Below are positions 15,951-25,585 of a stretch of 32,093 bases of DNA, piece by piece; the stretch's first letter is position 1; every line of letters starts with the position of its first letter. Origin of the DNA: Saprospiraceae bacterium. GTDB lineage: Bacteria; Bacteroidota; Bacteroidia; Chitinophagales; Saprospiraceae. The notes beneath the pieces are model-generated. The model searched no databases and was not told where the DNA came from. It saw only the letters and a program-made list of their open reading frames with translations. The position numbers and the translations under genes were made by a program. The stretch is taken from contig JAIYCH010000091.1 of NCBI GenBank assembly GCA_027488135.1, positions 1-32,093 on the forward strand. The letters run 5' to 3'.

Positions 15951-18935
15951 TTAGTAGTCTAAGGCAGATAGGTTGATGGCTGATTTGTCCAATTCAATAT
16001 CAGTTGCCTGTATTGATTTGTAAACCATTCCATGAAGTAACCGTCTTGTGTAAAGACGGGTCAATAAACCATTCCTCATGGTTGGAAAAGTACGGTTACT
16101 TAAAAAAACAAAAATTAAATCCTCTTTTGGGTCACTCCAAATCACTGGACCAGTGAATCCGGTATGACCAAAAGTTTGATAGGAAGCCTTTGAAGACATG
16201 TGTGTTGTGGGTGTATTAGGCTGTTGCATATCCCAGCCAATGCCCCGACGAATACTCTTTGGATGATGGCTGGTAAATTTTTGTATCGTTTCAGGTTTAA
16301 AAAAAGTCATTCCTCCATATTCTCCTTTAAATAAAATGACCTGCATTAGGATGGCTAAGTCGTGGGCATTTGAAAACAAGCCAGCATGACCACTCACCCC
16401 TCCCAACATGGCCGATCCCATGTCATGAACATAACCATGTAACTTTTGACCTCTAAAATAATTATCTACCTCTGTTGGAGCCACTTTGTTTAAATCGGCC
16501 CATTTCCAGGGATTGAAACCGGTGGAGGTTAAGCCCAGGGGCCTATAAAAATGTTCCGTTACATATTCATCTAAAAATTGCCCGGTAGTTACTTTCACCA
16601 TTTCTGCCAGTAAATAAAAACCCAAATCGCTATACTGGTATCGGTTAGGTTTATCGAGTGGCGAAATGTAAATATCATTCAACAAGGAGTCTCTAAAATC
16701 TGTCCGCAGATAAATGCTTTCTGTTACTGGAATGGAAAATTCTGGAGAAGGTTTGGATTGGTAATAATTTTCATTTAAAACAGGGGGCTTTTTTGAAATT
16801 AGTGTTCTTTCAAAAAAGGGAATCCAGTTTTGTAATCCAGCACGATGGGCCATTATATCGGCCACCGTCATATCTTTTTTGTTGGTTTCCAATAAAACAG
16901 GTAAATAGAGGCTTAAAGGTTTTTCAATATCAATAAGCCCTTGTTCCTGCATTCTCATGATAGCCAAGGTAGTAGCTGCCACTTTAGTAATAGAGGCAAT
17001 ATCGTAAATATCATCAATTTCTACTGGTTTGTTACTGGTATAGTCTTGATTTCCAAAGGCTTCTTCATAAATAATGTCACCATTTTTGGCTACTAACACC
17101 ACGCCACCAGGGGTAGCACCTACTTCAATGGCTTGTTGGATGATTTTTTTTAAGTGCCCGAGGGTATCTACATTCATTCTATGGATTTCCGGAGAAGAGT
17201 ACCCCATGCGCATGCCGCCCTTTGTAATGATTCCGTCTCCAAATTGCATGTTTTTGGTAACAGATACAGGTAGTTTACCTTTTAATGCAAATACACCAAA
17301 AAGGGCTTGGGCGGTAAGATCTTGCGTTAAACTATCGCTTTCGTATGCCGTAATAAGAACAGGTATATTGTCGAAATGAATAAGGCTGTAAGGGGAACCA
17401 AAAACAACAAGAATTAGCTTGGTTTTTTCATTAAGACGTTTTAAGAAGGATAATTCCGATGGGGTAAATCCAAAATTTTTAGCTGAGAAAGCATTCATGT
17501 CGTGCAATCCAACGATAACACATTCCTTGGTGGATAATTTTGCCAGCAATGAATTTTGTTGTTCCGTGGATATTTCTTTTCCAACTTGAAAAGTCTCTAT
17601 TTTTCCATAAGAAATTAATCTTTTTTGGAAAGAGGTTATATTTTCTGCACCAATGCTAAGACTAGCCAAAGACAGGGTATCGATTCTTTTTATGGGAAGA
17701 AAATTCTTTTCATTTTTCACTAAGGTGATAGCCTCTTTTATGAGTTGTGTGCGGTTCGTTAATGCAGAAGGTTTATGGAGATCTTTATAAACGCCCTCTA
17801 AAGAGAGGGGTTTAAAGGTGTGCAAGCCCACTTTATATTTAGCCGATAAGACTCTTTTGACGCTGGCATCTATTTGAGCCGTATCAATTTTACCCTCGGC
17901 GAGGTATTTTTCTATGAGGGTAATAGCAGCCTGAACATCTTCTGGAAGTAATAAAATGTCATTTCCAGCAAGAATTGCTTCTGCCTCTGCCTGACCTTTT
18001 TCAAAATATTTAGTAACACCTTTCATTTCCATGGCATCCGTAAATATTAAGCCGTCGAAGTTCATTTCGCCTCTGGCAATACCCGTAATAATAGCATGCG
18101 AAAGGGTAGAAGGTCTATTGGGGCGATTATCCAAAGCTGGAATATTTAAATGAGCTACCATAAAACTCGCAATTCCTTGTTTAGCAAGCTCTTTAAATGG
18201 GTATAATTCAATGCTATCTAATCTTGACCTATTGTGTGGAATAATAGGTAAATCATAATGTGAATCGACATTGGTGTCGCCGTGACCCGGGAAATGTTTG
18301 GCACAGGCGAGGATACCTTCATCTTGCATACCTTTCATATAGGCTATGCATTTTTGGGTAACATTTTCTCGGTCCTCTCCAAAAGATCGCGTATTTATGA
18401 CTGGATTAGCTGCATTATTGTTCACATCAGCCACGGGGGCAAAATTGACATGTACGCCGACTCTTTTCATCTGTATGCCAATTTCCCTTCCCATTTTGTA
18501 AATCAAATCATTATTTTGAATGGCTCCCAACATCAACTGTCTTGGAAAGGACATGGTTTCCTTTAATCTCATGCCCAGGCTCCACTCGCCGTCAATACCA
18601 ACCAATAAGGGTATTTTCGAAATGCTTTGATATTGGTTAACCAATGAAATTTGTTTCGTTGGTGTACCTTGAAAAAAACAAAGCCCACCGACTTCATATT
18701 TTTTAATAAGATCCTCCACTTGCGCAATATGATCGGCTCCTTTGTCGGAATGAGCGCGGATCATAATAAGTTGTGCTATCTTTTGTTTGACAGTTAATTT
18801 TTGAAAAATGGAATCTACCCACTGTTTCTCCGCTGCATTTTTAGTGCTTTCAGGCAGTTGAGCAACCACCTTTGGGCAACCAAAACAAAGGATTAAAAGA
18901 AAAAACAATAATGAAGCTTTTGATAAATGCAGCAT
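15951..18935 (-). CDS. GH3 (NagZ-like) beta-N-acetylglucosaminidase fused to a class C beta-lactamase-like serine hydrolase
   Basis: A 994-residue exported two-enzyme protein with a signal peptide to about residue 26 (KVVAQ). The GH3 N-terminal barrel (about 35-380) has the NagZ loop KHFPGHGD...VDSH with the D224/H226 dyad, and nucleophile D300 (FTDAMEM). A GH3 C-terminal-like domain follows (about 395-560). The last part (about 590-985) is a beta-lactamase/D-Ala-D-Ala peptidase fold with S648-x-x-K651 (SITK), Y768-S-D (YSD) and H924-T-G (HTG). The GH3 half should release GlcNAc from peptidoglycan or chitin fragments. The serine hydrolase half may act on the peptide stem as an esterase, amidase or peptidase. 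It sits between the TMTC-like gene (23-base gap) and the propeller/HEAT gene (11-base gap). Confidence 0.92.
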   Translation of the reverse strand: MLHLSKASLLFFLLILCFGCPKVVAQLPESTKNAAEKQWVDSIFQKLTVKQKIAQLIMIRAHSDKGADHIAQVEDLIKKYEVGGLCFFQGTPTKQISLVNQYQSISKIPLLVGIDGEWSLGMRLKETMSFPRQLMLGAIQNNDLIYKMGREIGIQMKRVGVHVNFAPVADVNNNAANPVINTRSFGEDRENVTQKCIAYMKGMQDEGILACAKHFPGHGDTNVDSHYDLPIIPHNRSRLDSIELYPFKELAKQGIASFMVAHLNIPALDNRPNRPSTLSHAIITGIARGEMNFDGLIFTDAMEMKGVTKYFEKGQAEAEAILAGNDILLLPEDVQAAITLIEKYLAEGKIDTAQIDASVKRVLSAKYKVGLHTFKPLSLEGVYKDLHKPSALTNRTQLIKEAITLVKNEKNFLPIKRIDTLSLASLSIGAENITSFQKRLISYGKIETFQVGKEISTEQQNSLLAKLSTKECVIVGLHDMNAFSAKNFGFTPSELSFLKRLNEKTKLILVVFGSPYSLIHFDNIPVLITAYESDSLTQDLTAQALFGVFALKGKLPVSVTKNMQFGDGIITKGGMRMGYSSPEIHRMNVDTLGHLKKIIQQAIEVGATPGGVVLVAKNGDIIYEEAFGNQDYTSNKPVEIDDIYDIASITKVAATTLAIMRMQEQGLIDIEKPLSLYLPVLLETNKKDMTVADIMAHRAGLQNWIPFFERTLISKKPPVLNENYYQSKPSPEFSIPVTESIYLRTDFRDSLLNDIYISPLDKPNRYQYSDLGFYLLAEMVKVTTGQFLDEYVTEHFYRPLGLTSTGFNPWKWADLNKVAPTEVDNYFRGQKLHGYVHDMGSAMLGGVSGHAGLFSNAHDLAILMQVILFKGEYGGMTFFKPETIQKFTSHHPKSIRRGIGWDMQQPNTPTTHMSSKASYQTFGHTGFTGPVIWSDPKEDLIFVFLSNRTFPTMRNGLLTRLYTRRLLHGMVYKSIQATDIELDKSAINLSALDY

Positions 18936-18958
18936 TTTTTAATAATTTTATCAATGAA

Positions 18959-20866
18959 TTAATTTCTGTTAGACATTCTTTCCATAACGGTGGAATCAAT
19001 ACTTACGGCCTTTTGATAAAACAGTGCACCGTTTTTAGGATCTCCCGCCTGATAGTATGCAGTGCCCAAATTGAACCAGGCATCGGATAAATCAGGCTTT
19101 ATCTGGGCGGCACGCTGAAAATAGGAGATGGCCTCCAACTTGCTTCCACTAAATCCAAAGGCAATACCAGCCAGCCGGTGCGCCTCATAATCTTCGGGTA
19201 GCAGCGCGGCAGCTTCTTTTAAATAAGTGGTAGCTTTTTGTAAGTCCCCCAACATTTCACCAGCGATTCTACCTCCATCTCTATAGGCAAGTCCCATATT
19301 TTTACTTGCATCTGCATATTCAGGGTCAATTATTAAGGCTTGTTTAAAAGCCTGAATTGCCTGATCGAAATTATTGAGATAATAAAACGCATTTCCCAAA
19401 AGTAACCAGGCATTTTTATACGTTGGATGAATAGTTACCGCTTTTTGCAGATGACCTACCGCCTCCGTTCTATATCTGATGGCAGTGAGTGAATCTACTT
19501 TCAATGCTTGCGCCAGTAATTCTCCTCCTGCAGCATTTCTCACTTTGGCCGATTCGGTAGCATTTTTTGCATCGGTTGTAAATAAGGTGAAATTATCTTT
19601 CCACACTGGATTTCTCATCCAGGTCAAACTGCCATAAAGAACAATTATGGAGATGGAAAGCGCATTTTTTAACGACTGATTATTTACTTTTGATAACAAA
19701 TAACCTGCCATTAATGTATAACCTAAAGAAGGAGCAAATAGAAGTCGTTCCGCCATATTGGTTCCTATGGGGAAAAGGATATTACTGACAAGAGAGAGAT
19801 TTATCAGGTAAATACTTAATCCGAACGAGAGTATATTTTTTGATTTTAATCCTTTCAGTGCATACACAATCATTAATGCATATAAGGCTATTGATAACAT
19901 GGCACCAAAATGATCGAAGGTAATGATGGGAATGTGCCGTGGATAATAATCATGTGTCAGGTTAAATGGGAAGAATAAAAGCCAGACGTACAGGCCTAAA
20001 GTGTATGCGATGGTGGCTGCTTTTTCTGCAAAATTAAAAGGAATATAAACACCGTTTTGCCATTTTAAATAAGGATTATTCATTAATTCGAAAGATCCTT
20101 CGCCAAAATCAGACCCTAAAACGGCATTTCTTATCACTAAAAAGAGCATGGTAGCTAATAAATAGGGCAATGTATGCAGCGAAATATTTTTTATAGTAAC
20201 TGATTTTCCACCAAAATAGTAGATGCTAAGGGGTATGATGGCCAGGAAGGTAATGGCACTTTCTTTAGATAATAATCCAAGAAACAGACAAAAGGCTCCA
20301 GGCAAATGCCAAATTGATTTTTTAGATTTGAACGCAAGAAAGGCAAAATATAGGGCCATCAAACTTCCCAAGAAAGCCAAAATCTCGTCTCTACCTTTGA
20401 TGTTTGCCACAACCTCCGTATGAATAGGGTGTGCAGCAAAAATAAAGGCTGTGAAAAGGGATATGATTGCACCTTCGGGTACCTGTTGAAGTAATTCATT
20501 TAACACAAAGAAAACAAGATACCCACAAAGTGCAAATAGTAAGGCATTGACAATATGACTGACTAGGGGAGATGCACCAAATATTGAAATTTCTACAGCA
20601 AAAGTAGCGAGAGATAAAGGGCGGTAGCGTCCGCCGGCGACTAATTTAGATTTTCCCTCCTCTTTGAAAAATCCATAAAAGGTGTCATAAGAAAAAATTC
20701 CTTTTAATCCGGCAAGGCCGTTTTGTGTATATTGATTATCAGTAATGACAATAGCGTCGTCTAAAGCGTAGTCATGAGTTATGGTATTGGCATAAATAAG
20801 GAAGCCAAACAAGAATAATAGTTTTGGTAAAATAGGAGAATAGGTGGTTTTGTTCTTTGGGCTCAT
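18959..20866 (-). CDS. TMTC-like GT-C membrane protein with C-terminal TPR repeats
   Basis: A 635-residue protein with about 10-12 membrane segments up to residue 420, then four or more TPR units (AWLLLGNAFYYLNNFDQAIQ, AFKQALIIDPEYADASKNMG, AWFNLGTAYYQAGDPKNGA). The N-terminal DYALDD (D36/D37) and the HPIHTEVVANIKGRDEI motif resemble TMTC/PMT-type GT-C glycosyltransferases, which put mannose or other sugars on proteins from lipid donors. An envelope or glycoprotein role is inference. I start at the ATG at 20866; the in-frame TTG twelve bases upstream is less likely. It is the first gene of the minus operon that continues with the GH3 fusion. Confidence 0.8.
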   Translation of the reverse strand: MSPKNKTTYSPILPKLLFLFGFLIYANTITHDYALDDAIVITDNQYTQNGLAGLKGIFSYDTFYGFFKEEGKSKLVAGGRYRPLSLATFAVEISIFGASPLVSHIVNALLFALCGYLVFFVLNELLQQVPEGAIISLFTAFIFAAHPIHTEVVANIKGRDEILAFLGSLMALYFAFLAFKSKKSIWHLPGAFCLFLGLLSKESAITFLAIIPLSIYYFGGKSVTIKNISLHTLPYLLATMLFLVIRNAVLGSDFGEGSFELMNNPYLKWQNGVYIPFNFAEKAATIAYTLGLYVWLLFFPFNLTHDYYPRHIPIITFDHFGAMLSIALYALMIVYALKGLKSKNILSFGLSIYLINLSLVSNILFPIGTNMAERLLFAPSLGYTLMAGYLLSKVNNQSLKNALSISIIVLYGSLTWMRNPVWKDNFTLFTTDAKNATESAKVRNAAGGELLAQALKVDSLTAIRYRTEAVGHLQKAVTIHPTYKNAWLLLGNAFYYLNNFDQAIQAFKQALIIDPEYADASKNMGLAYRDGGRIAGEMLGDLQKATTYLKEAAALLPEDYEAHRLAGIAFGFSGSKLEAISYFQRAAQIKPDLSDAWFNLGTAYYQAGDPKNGALFYQKAVSIDSTVMERMSNRN

Positions 20867-21062
20867 GGTGTGAATCAAATGTTAAAAATTGAAAATATCA
20901 TTTATCTTGTAGATGTGCAAATTTTTAATGAATACTTATAAAAAAAAAGACGAAATGATTAATTATTGGAGAATATCCCTTAAAATGTGTTAAGTTTTAA
21001 CTTATTTAGGTTTTTGTTTTTATTTCTATAACCATTTTGTCATTTTAAAACTAAGCAACTAT

Positions 21063-22850
21063 ATGATTATCAAAGACTTGATTTTCAGTAGGTGGATATA
21101 TCCCCTACTTAAAAAGGAAAAAGTCACTGGTTTTTTTGCGTTTATGTTAATGGGCAGTTGCCTGTTCGCGCAGTCAGGAATTCCTGAATTAATGCCAGTT
21201 ACTCAAACTTATGTCCTTCAAAATGTACAGATTGTTGTTCGGCCCGGACAAATAATTTCAGGTGGAACGGTCATCATTCAGGATGGGCTAATTCAGGCAG
21301 CGGGTAAAGACATTGCTATTCCAGCGCATGCAAGGAAAATAAAAGCTGATTCCATGTTTGTTTATGCCGGATTTATTGAAGGTTTATCTCAATCAGGTAT
21401 TCCCCGACCAGAATCGGCAGCAGGAGCTACAGGCGCTAGAACACCTGGCGGACAAGGTCAACAACGTCCCCGAGTATCTGATCCGTGGAATCCTACGTAT
21501 GAAGAATCGGGAATAACTCCTTATGTGAGGGTTCGCGATGTTTTTAAGTCAGATGATAAATCGATTGAAGAGATGCGTAAATTAGGATTTACTGCAGCTC
21601 AGGTTTATCCTATTGGAAGAATGCTACCAGGACAAGCTTCCCTTGTTTCTTTGGGAACTGGAAAAAATGCAGACGAACTTTTGTTGAAGGAAAATACAGG
21701 CTTAATTGCCAGTTTTTCTCCAGCATCAGGTGCATTTCCAAGTACCATTATTGGGGTGATGTCCAGACTTAGAGAATTGTACAAAAATGCAGCAAGATTG
21801 CAGGAATACCAAAAAAACTATAGTGCAAATCCTCTGAGCGTTAATCGTCCGGTGGCTGATAAATGTCTGGAGGCTTTCTTCCCGGTATTAGACGGGAAAG
21901 TTCCCCTCATTTTTCAATCGCCTGACATGAAATCTGTTTACAGAGTGCAGGCTCTTAAAAATGAACTGAAATTTGCCGTTCATTATGCAGATGTTAAAGA
22001 AGGATATTATGTAGGTGATTTATTGAAAGCGGAGGGAAAACCAATTATAATTTCTTTGGATTTGCCGAAGGCTGCGGAAGAAAAAAAACCAGTAGCTGAT
22101 TCTTCTAAAAGTATAGTGATAAAAGATGTGGAAATGGATGCCTTGAAAGCAAGAACAGCGGAAGAATTAAAACGTTTGGAAGGCCAGGCCGCAAAATTGG
22201 CTGCCCTGGGTTTACCTTTCTCCTTCTCTACCGTTGGAGTGAAGGCCACTGATATAAAGGAGACCATTCGCAGAATGATTAAAGCAGGTTTAACCGAAGA
22301 TCAGGCTTTAGCTGCTTTGACAACTACACCCGCCGCTCAATTAGGCGTATCTAATCGTTTTGGAACCGTAGAAAAGGGTAGAACAGCAAACCTCGTCGTT
22401 TCTGATAAATCGTATTTTGATGAAAAATCATCTGTACGTTTTGTGTTTATAGATGGTAAAATATTTGAATATGAAGGTAAGCCTGTACCAAAAGCTGGAG
22501 GCAATGCCAATGCTGCCGGTAAAGGTGCGGAGGCTCCTAAAGTAGCTGGAAAATGGTCCTATACCATTAAAGCACCCGGTATGAATTCTGAAGGGTTGTT
22601 AACCTTTAAAGGAAGTGGCAGTGATTTGACTGGCGAATGGACTTCTTCGCAAGTGCCTGGAACTAATCCTATTTCTAATGTTTCAGTCGATGGTAATAAA
22701 CTATCTTTCACTTCTAACATTAGTATGGGATCTCGTCAGGTTAGCCTAGATTTTAACCTTATTATTGATGGTAATTCCCTTTCCGGTACAGTAGGCGTGG
22801 GTACTTTTGGTACTTTTGACGTTTCTGGTGCTAAAATTGATGGCCAGTAA
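21063..22850 (+). CDS. exported amidohydrolase-fold protein with metal ligands lost, plus C-terminal beta domain
   Basis: A 595-residue protein with a signal sequence ending near LFAQ (about residue 37). It has the amidohydrolase composite fold: the N-terminal small beta domain (GGTVIIQDGLIQAAGKDIAI), a barrel and the C-terminal region TTTPAAQLGVSNRFGTVEKG. The first metal motif HxH is replaced by L108-S109-Q110 (FIEGLSQSG), and the later His and Asp ligands have no counterparts (the HCH position reads FQS). It is therefore probably inactive as a hydrolase. The last 100 residues or so (about 490-595) form a separate beta-rich, lipocalin/DUF-like domain (GKWSYTIKAPGMNSEG, WTSSQVPG). It is the first of three tandem paralogues, 23 bases before the active one. 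Confidence 0.85.
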   Translation: MIIKDLIFSRWIYPLLKKEKVTGFFAFMLMGSCLFAQSGIPELMPVTQTYVLQNVQIVVRPGQIISGGTVIIQDGLIQAAGKDIAIPAHARKIKADSMFVYAGFIEGLSQSGIPRPESAAGATGARTPGGQGQQRPRVSDPWNPTYEESGITPYVRVRDVFKSDDKSIEEMRKLGFTAAQVYPIGRMLPGQASLVSLGTGKNADELLLKENTGLIASFSPASGAFPSTIIGVMSRLRELYKNAARLQEYQKNYSANPLSVNRPVADKCLEAFFPVLDGKVPLIFQSPDMKSVYRVQALKNELKFAVHYADVKEGYYVGDLLKAEGKPIIISLDLPKAAEEKKPVADSSKSIVIKDVEMDALKARTAEELKRLEGQAAKLAALGLPFSFSTVGVKATDIKETIRRMIKAGLTEDQALAALTTTPAAQLGVSNRFGTVEKGRTANLVVSDKSYFDEKSSVRFVFIDGKIFEYEGKPVPKAGGNANAAGKGAEAPKVAGKWSYTIKAPGMNSEGLLTFKGSGSDLTGEWTSSQVPGTNPISNVSVDGNKLSFTSNISMGSRQVSLDFNLIIDGNSLSGTVGVGTFGTFDVSGAKIDGQ

Positions 22851-22873
22851 TTTAACCCATAAAACGCAATCAA

Positions 22874-24250
22874 ATGTTTAAAATACTTAATATATTAAAT
22901 TTGCTTTTCTTGGTTAGCTTTGCTCAGGCACAGGTTACCAAGGGAAGTTTGCTTATTAAAAACGGCACTATTCTTACCGTGACTAAAGGGAACATGGAAA
23001 ATTCAGACCTTTTAGTGGAAAATGGTAAAATAACCAAAATGGGAAAAGGGTTAGTTGCTCCGGCAGGTGCCCAAACCATTGATGCCACAGGAAAATTCAT
23101 TATGCCAGGTATTATCGATGCGCATTCCCATATTGGTATCGATGTGGTCAATGAAGCTTCAAGACCAAGTACAGCCGACGTATGGGTAGGTGATGCCTTA
23201 GATCCATTAGATCTTTCTGTTTACAGGGCGCTCGCAGGGGGGGTTACCGCTTCTCATGCCATGCACGGTTCTGCTAATGCCGTTGGAGGTGAGTGCGAAA
23301 CCATCAAACACAGATATGGTACCTTAAATCCAGAAGAAATGAGGATGGAAGGGGCTCCAAGAACCATTAAATTTGCCTTGGGCGAAAATCCAATGCGGGT
23401 TCACGGAGAAGGAAATCGTATTGTTCCAGCTACACGTATGGGTGTAGAACAAGTTTTTCGCAAAGGGTTTGAAGAGGCAAAAGCCTATATGGCCAGCTGG
23501 GAAACCTATGAAAAGGAGAAAGTTAAAAATCCAGCAGCTGTGAAACCTGTCTATAATAAAAGACACGAAACCATGGCGGAAATCCTTAAAGGGAACATCA
23601 TTATCCATTGCCATTCTTATCGTTCTGATGAAATTTTGATGCTTTTGAACGTTTGTAAAGATTATCAGATTAAAAGATTAGTTTTCCAGCATACCAATGA
23701 AGGATTTAAAGTAGCGCCTGAACTGGCAGCTTACGGTGCAATGGCTTCCGTGTTTGCCGATTGGTGGGCTTATAAGTTTGAGGTTTATTATTCAACAGCT
23801 TATAATGCCGCTATTTTAACGAAAAATGGGGTCGTTACGTCTATCAATTCTGATAGCGAGGAATACATCAGACACCTGTATCACGAGGCAGCAAAAACAC
23901 AGCGCTATGGTAGTTTGTCAGACGAGGAAGCTTTGGCTTTAATTACCATTAATCCTGCAAAACAACTTGGCATTGACCAAAGAGTAGGATCGTTAGAGGT
24001 AGGCAAAGATGCAGATATTGCCATTTTTGATGGACATCCTTTATCAATTTATGCCGTTCCTCAATATACCATTGTGGATGGGGTAGTTCGGTTCAATAGG
24101 TCAAAAGATGCTGCAGACCAACGCCTTCAGGCAAGTGCAACGCGCGCGGAAACTGGATTTTTTCTGCATAAAGAGCAGCATAATCACGACCGTTGTTTAG
24201 AAGGAGCTTTTGAGAATACAGCTACTTTTTTCGGTCTCGAGCGTGAGTAA
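22874..24250 (+). CDS. exported metal-dependent amidohydrolase (active type)
   Basis: A 458-residue exported enzyme (signal peptide ending VSFAQAQ, about residue 20). It keeps every metal-binding position of the amidohydrolase superfamily: H84-S-H86 (IIDAHSHIG), H245-C-H247 (IIHCHSY), H273 (VFQHTNEG) and D327 (INSDSEE). The C-terminal NPAKQLGIDQRVGSLEVGKDADIAIFDG is typical of imidazolonepropionase/dihydroorotase-like amidohydrolases. It probably hydrolyses a C-N bond of a small cyclic amide or dipeptide-like compound in the periplasm; the substrate is unknown. It lies between two paralogues that lack these ligands, 34 bases before the third. Confidence 0.9.
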   Translation: MFKILNILNLLFLVSFAQAQVTKGSLLIKNGTILTVTKGNMENSDLLVENGKITKMGKGLVAPAGAQTIDATGKFIMPGIIDAHSHIGIDVVNEASRPSTADVWVGDALDPLDLSVYRALAGGVTASHAMHGSANAVGGECETIKHRYGTLNPEEMRMEGAPRTIKFALGENPMRVHGEGNRIVPATRMGVEQVFRKGFEEAKAYMASWETYEKEKVKNPAAVKPVYNKRHETMAEILKGNIIIHCHSYRSDEILMLLNVCKDYQIKRLVFQHTNEGFKVAPELAAYGAMASVFADWWAYKFEVYYSTAYNAAILTKNGVVTSINSDSEEYIRHLYHEAAKTQRYGSLSDEEALALITINPAKQLGIDQRVGSLEVGKDADIAIFDGHPLSIYAVPQYTIVDGVVRFNRSKDAADQRLQASATRAETGFFLHKEQHNHDRCLEGAFENTATFFGLERE

Positions 24251-24284
24251 ATCCTATTTTTTTATTAGCAATTAACTTATTCAC

Positions 24285-25583
24285 ATGAAAATAAATGTAG
24301 TTTTTACCCTGGTTTTTACTTTGGCTTTAACCCACTCTTTTGGGCAGGTAAAAAAATCAACAAAGGGTACTTTTGCTTTAACCAATGCTACCATAGAGAC
24401 CGTAACTAAAGGTACTGTATCGGGTACTTTAATCATAAGTGAAGGTAAAATAACAGCACTTGGTTCCAATGTCACGATTCCTTCCGGCGCAAATGTCATT
24501 GACTGTAAGGGAATGTTCATTTATCCAGGCATGATTGACGGAGGTACTCAACTGGGTATAGTTGAGGTTTCGTCTATTTCTTTGACGGATGATTCCGACG
24601 AATTGGGTGAATTAACGCCGCACATGGAGGCCATTACTGCTTTCAATACCAGTGCCACAGCTGTTTCGGTAACGAGAGTAGATGGTATCACCACCACGTT
24701 GGTAGTTCCTCAGGGAGGTCTTTTCCCAGGGACAGCCTCGCTGGTTAATTTGGTTGGCTATACACCTGACCAAATTTATGCTGGTTTTAAAGGCGTTGTA
24801 TTAAATTTCCCTGGTGCAGGTCGTCGTGGATTTTGGGATAGAAGAACAGACGAAGAATTGAAAAAGGAGGAGGAAAAGGCGCTTAAACAGCTAAATGATG
24901 TTTGGACGGAAGCTTTATACTATGTTCAAGTGACGGATGCTGCAGCAAAAGATCCTTCCATTAAAGTGGCTTCTAATCCTGAAATGGCTCGTATTGCAGA
25001 GGTTATCAGAGGGAAAATGACCCTGCTTATAGAAACAAATAAATCATCTGATATTGAGGCGGCTATCAAGTGGGCTCAAGATAAAAAGGTGGCTAAAGTG
25101 GTTCTTACCGGCGTTGCTGAAGGTTGGAGAGTCGCTGATAAAATCGCAAAATCAGGTTTTCCTGTTATAACAGGTCCTATCATTGCGTTGCCTACCAGAG
25201 AATCTGATAATTATGATAAGGCTTATGCTAATCCTGGCATCATGTCGAAAGCTGGGGTTAAAGTAGCCATTCGTACCAATGACCAGGAAAATGTTAGAAA
25301 TTTACCATTCCATGCCGGCTTTGCCGCCGCTTACGGAATGAGTAAAGTAGATGCATTGAAATCTGTAACCATCGTTCCTGCTGAGATTTTTGGCGTGGCT
25401 GACAAATTAGGTTCTCTGGAAGTTGGTAAACTAGCCAGTATCATGGTTACTACAGGAGATCCACTAGAGCCAAAAACACAAATTAAATATCTTTTTATAG
25501 ACGGATGGATCGTTCCTCTTGATAGCAGACACATTCAGCTTTATGAAGAATTTTTGAATCGTTCTCCAGGTCTTAAAAAATAA
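24285..25583 (+). CDS. exported amidohydrolase-fold protein with metal ligands lost
   Basis: A 432-residue paralogue of the preceding enzyme with a signal peptide (LVFTLALTHSFGQ). The small beta domain (TLIISEGKITALGSNVTIPS) and C-terminal sheet (FGVADKLGSLEVGKLASIMV) are intact. The ligands are replaced: HSH reads G87-T88-Q89 (IDGGTQLG), HCH reads IET (LLIETNK), the single His reads Gly (VLTGVAEGW) and the Asp reads Asn (RTNDQEN). Like the first gene of the trio it carries Gln at the second HxH position. It is probably a pseudoenzyme, perhaps a partner or substrate-binding subunit of the middle gene. The C40 gene starts two bases after its stop. Confidence 0.85.
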   Translation: MKINVVFTLVFTLALTHSFGQVKKSTKGTFALTNATIETVTKGTVSGTLIISEGKITALGSNVTIPSGANVIDCKGMFIYPGMIDGGTQLGIVEVSSISLTDDSDELGELTPHMEAITAFNTSATAVSVTRVDGITTTLVVPQGGLFPGTASLVNLVGYTPDQIYAGFKGVVLNFPGAGRRGFWDRRTDEELKKEEEKALKQLNDVWTEALYYVQVTDAAAKDPSIKVASNPEMARIAEVIRGKMTLLIETNKSSDIEAAIKWAQDKKVAKVVLTGVAEGWRVADKIAKSGFPVITGPIIALPTRESDNYDKAYANPGIMSKAGVKVAIRTNDQENVRNLPFHAGFAAAYGMSKVDALKSVTIVPAEIFGVADKLGSLEVGKLASIMVTTGDPLEPKTQIKYLFIDGWIVPLDSRHIQLYEEFLNRSPGLKK

Positions 25584-25585
25584 CA

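Noticed and set aside
20991-21004. TAAGTT-TT-AACTTA palindrome before the amidohydrolase operon
   Set aside because: Only 6 bp per arm of A/T-rich sequence; likely chance in this base composition.
20867-21062. Promoters in the divergent spacer between the TMTC-like gene and the amidohydrolase operon
   Set aside because: No TAnnTTTG match on either strand; the closest candidates have at least one mismatch and no good TTG spacing.
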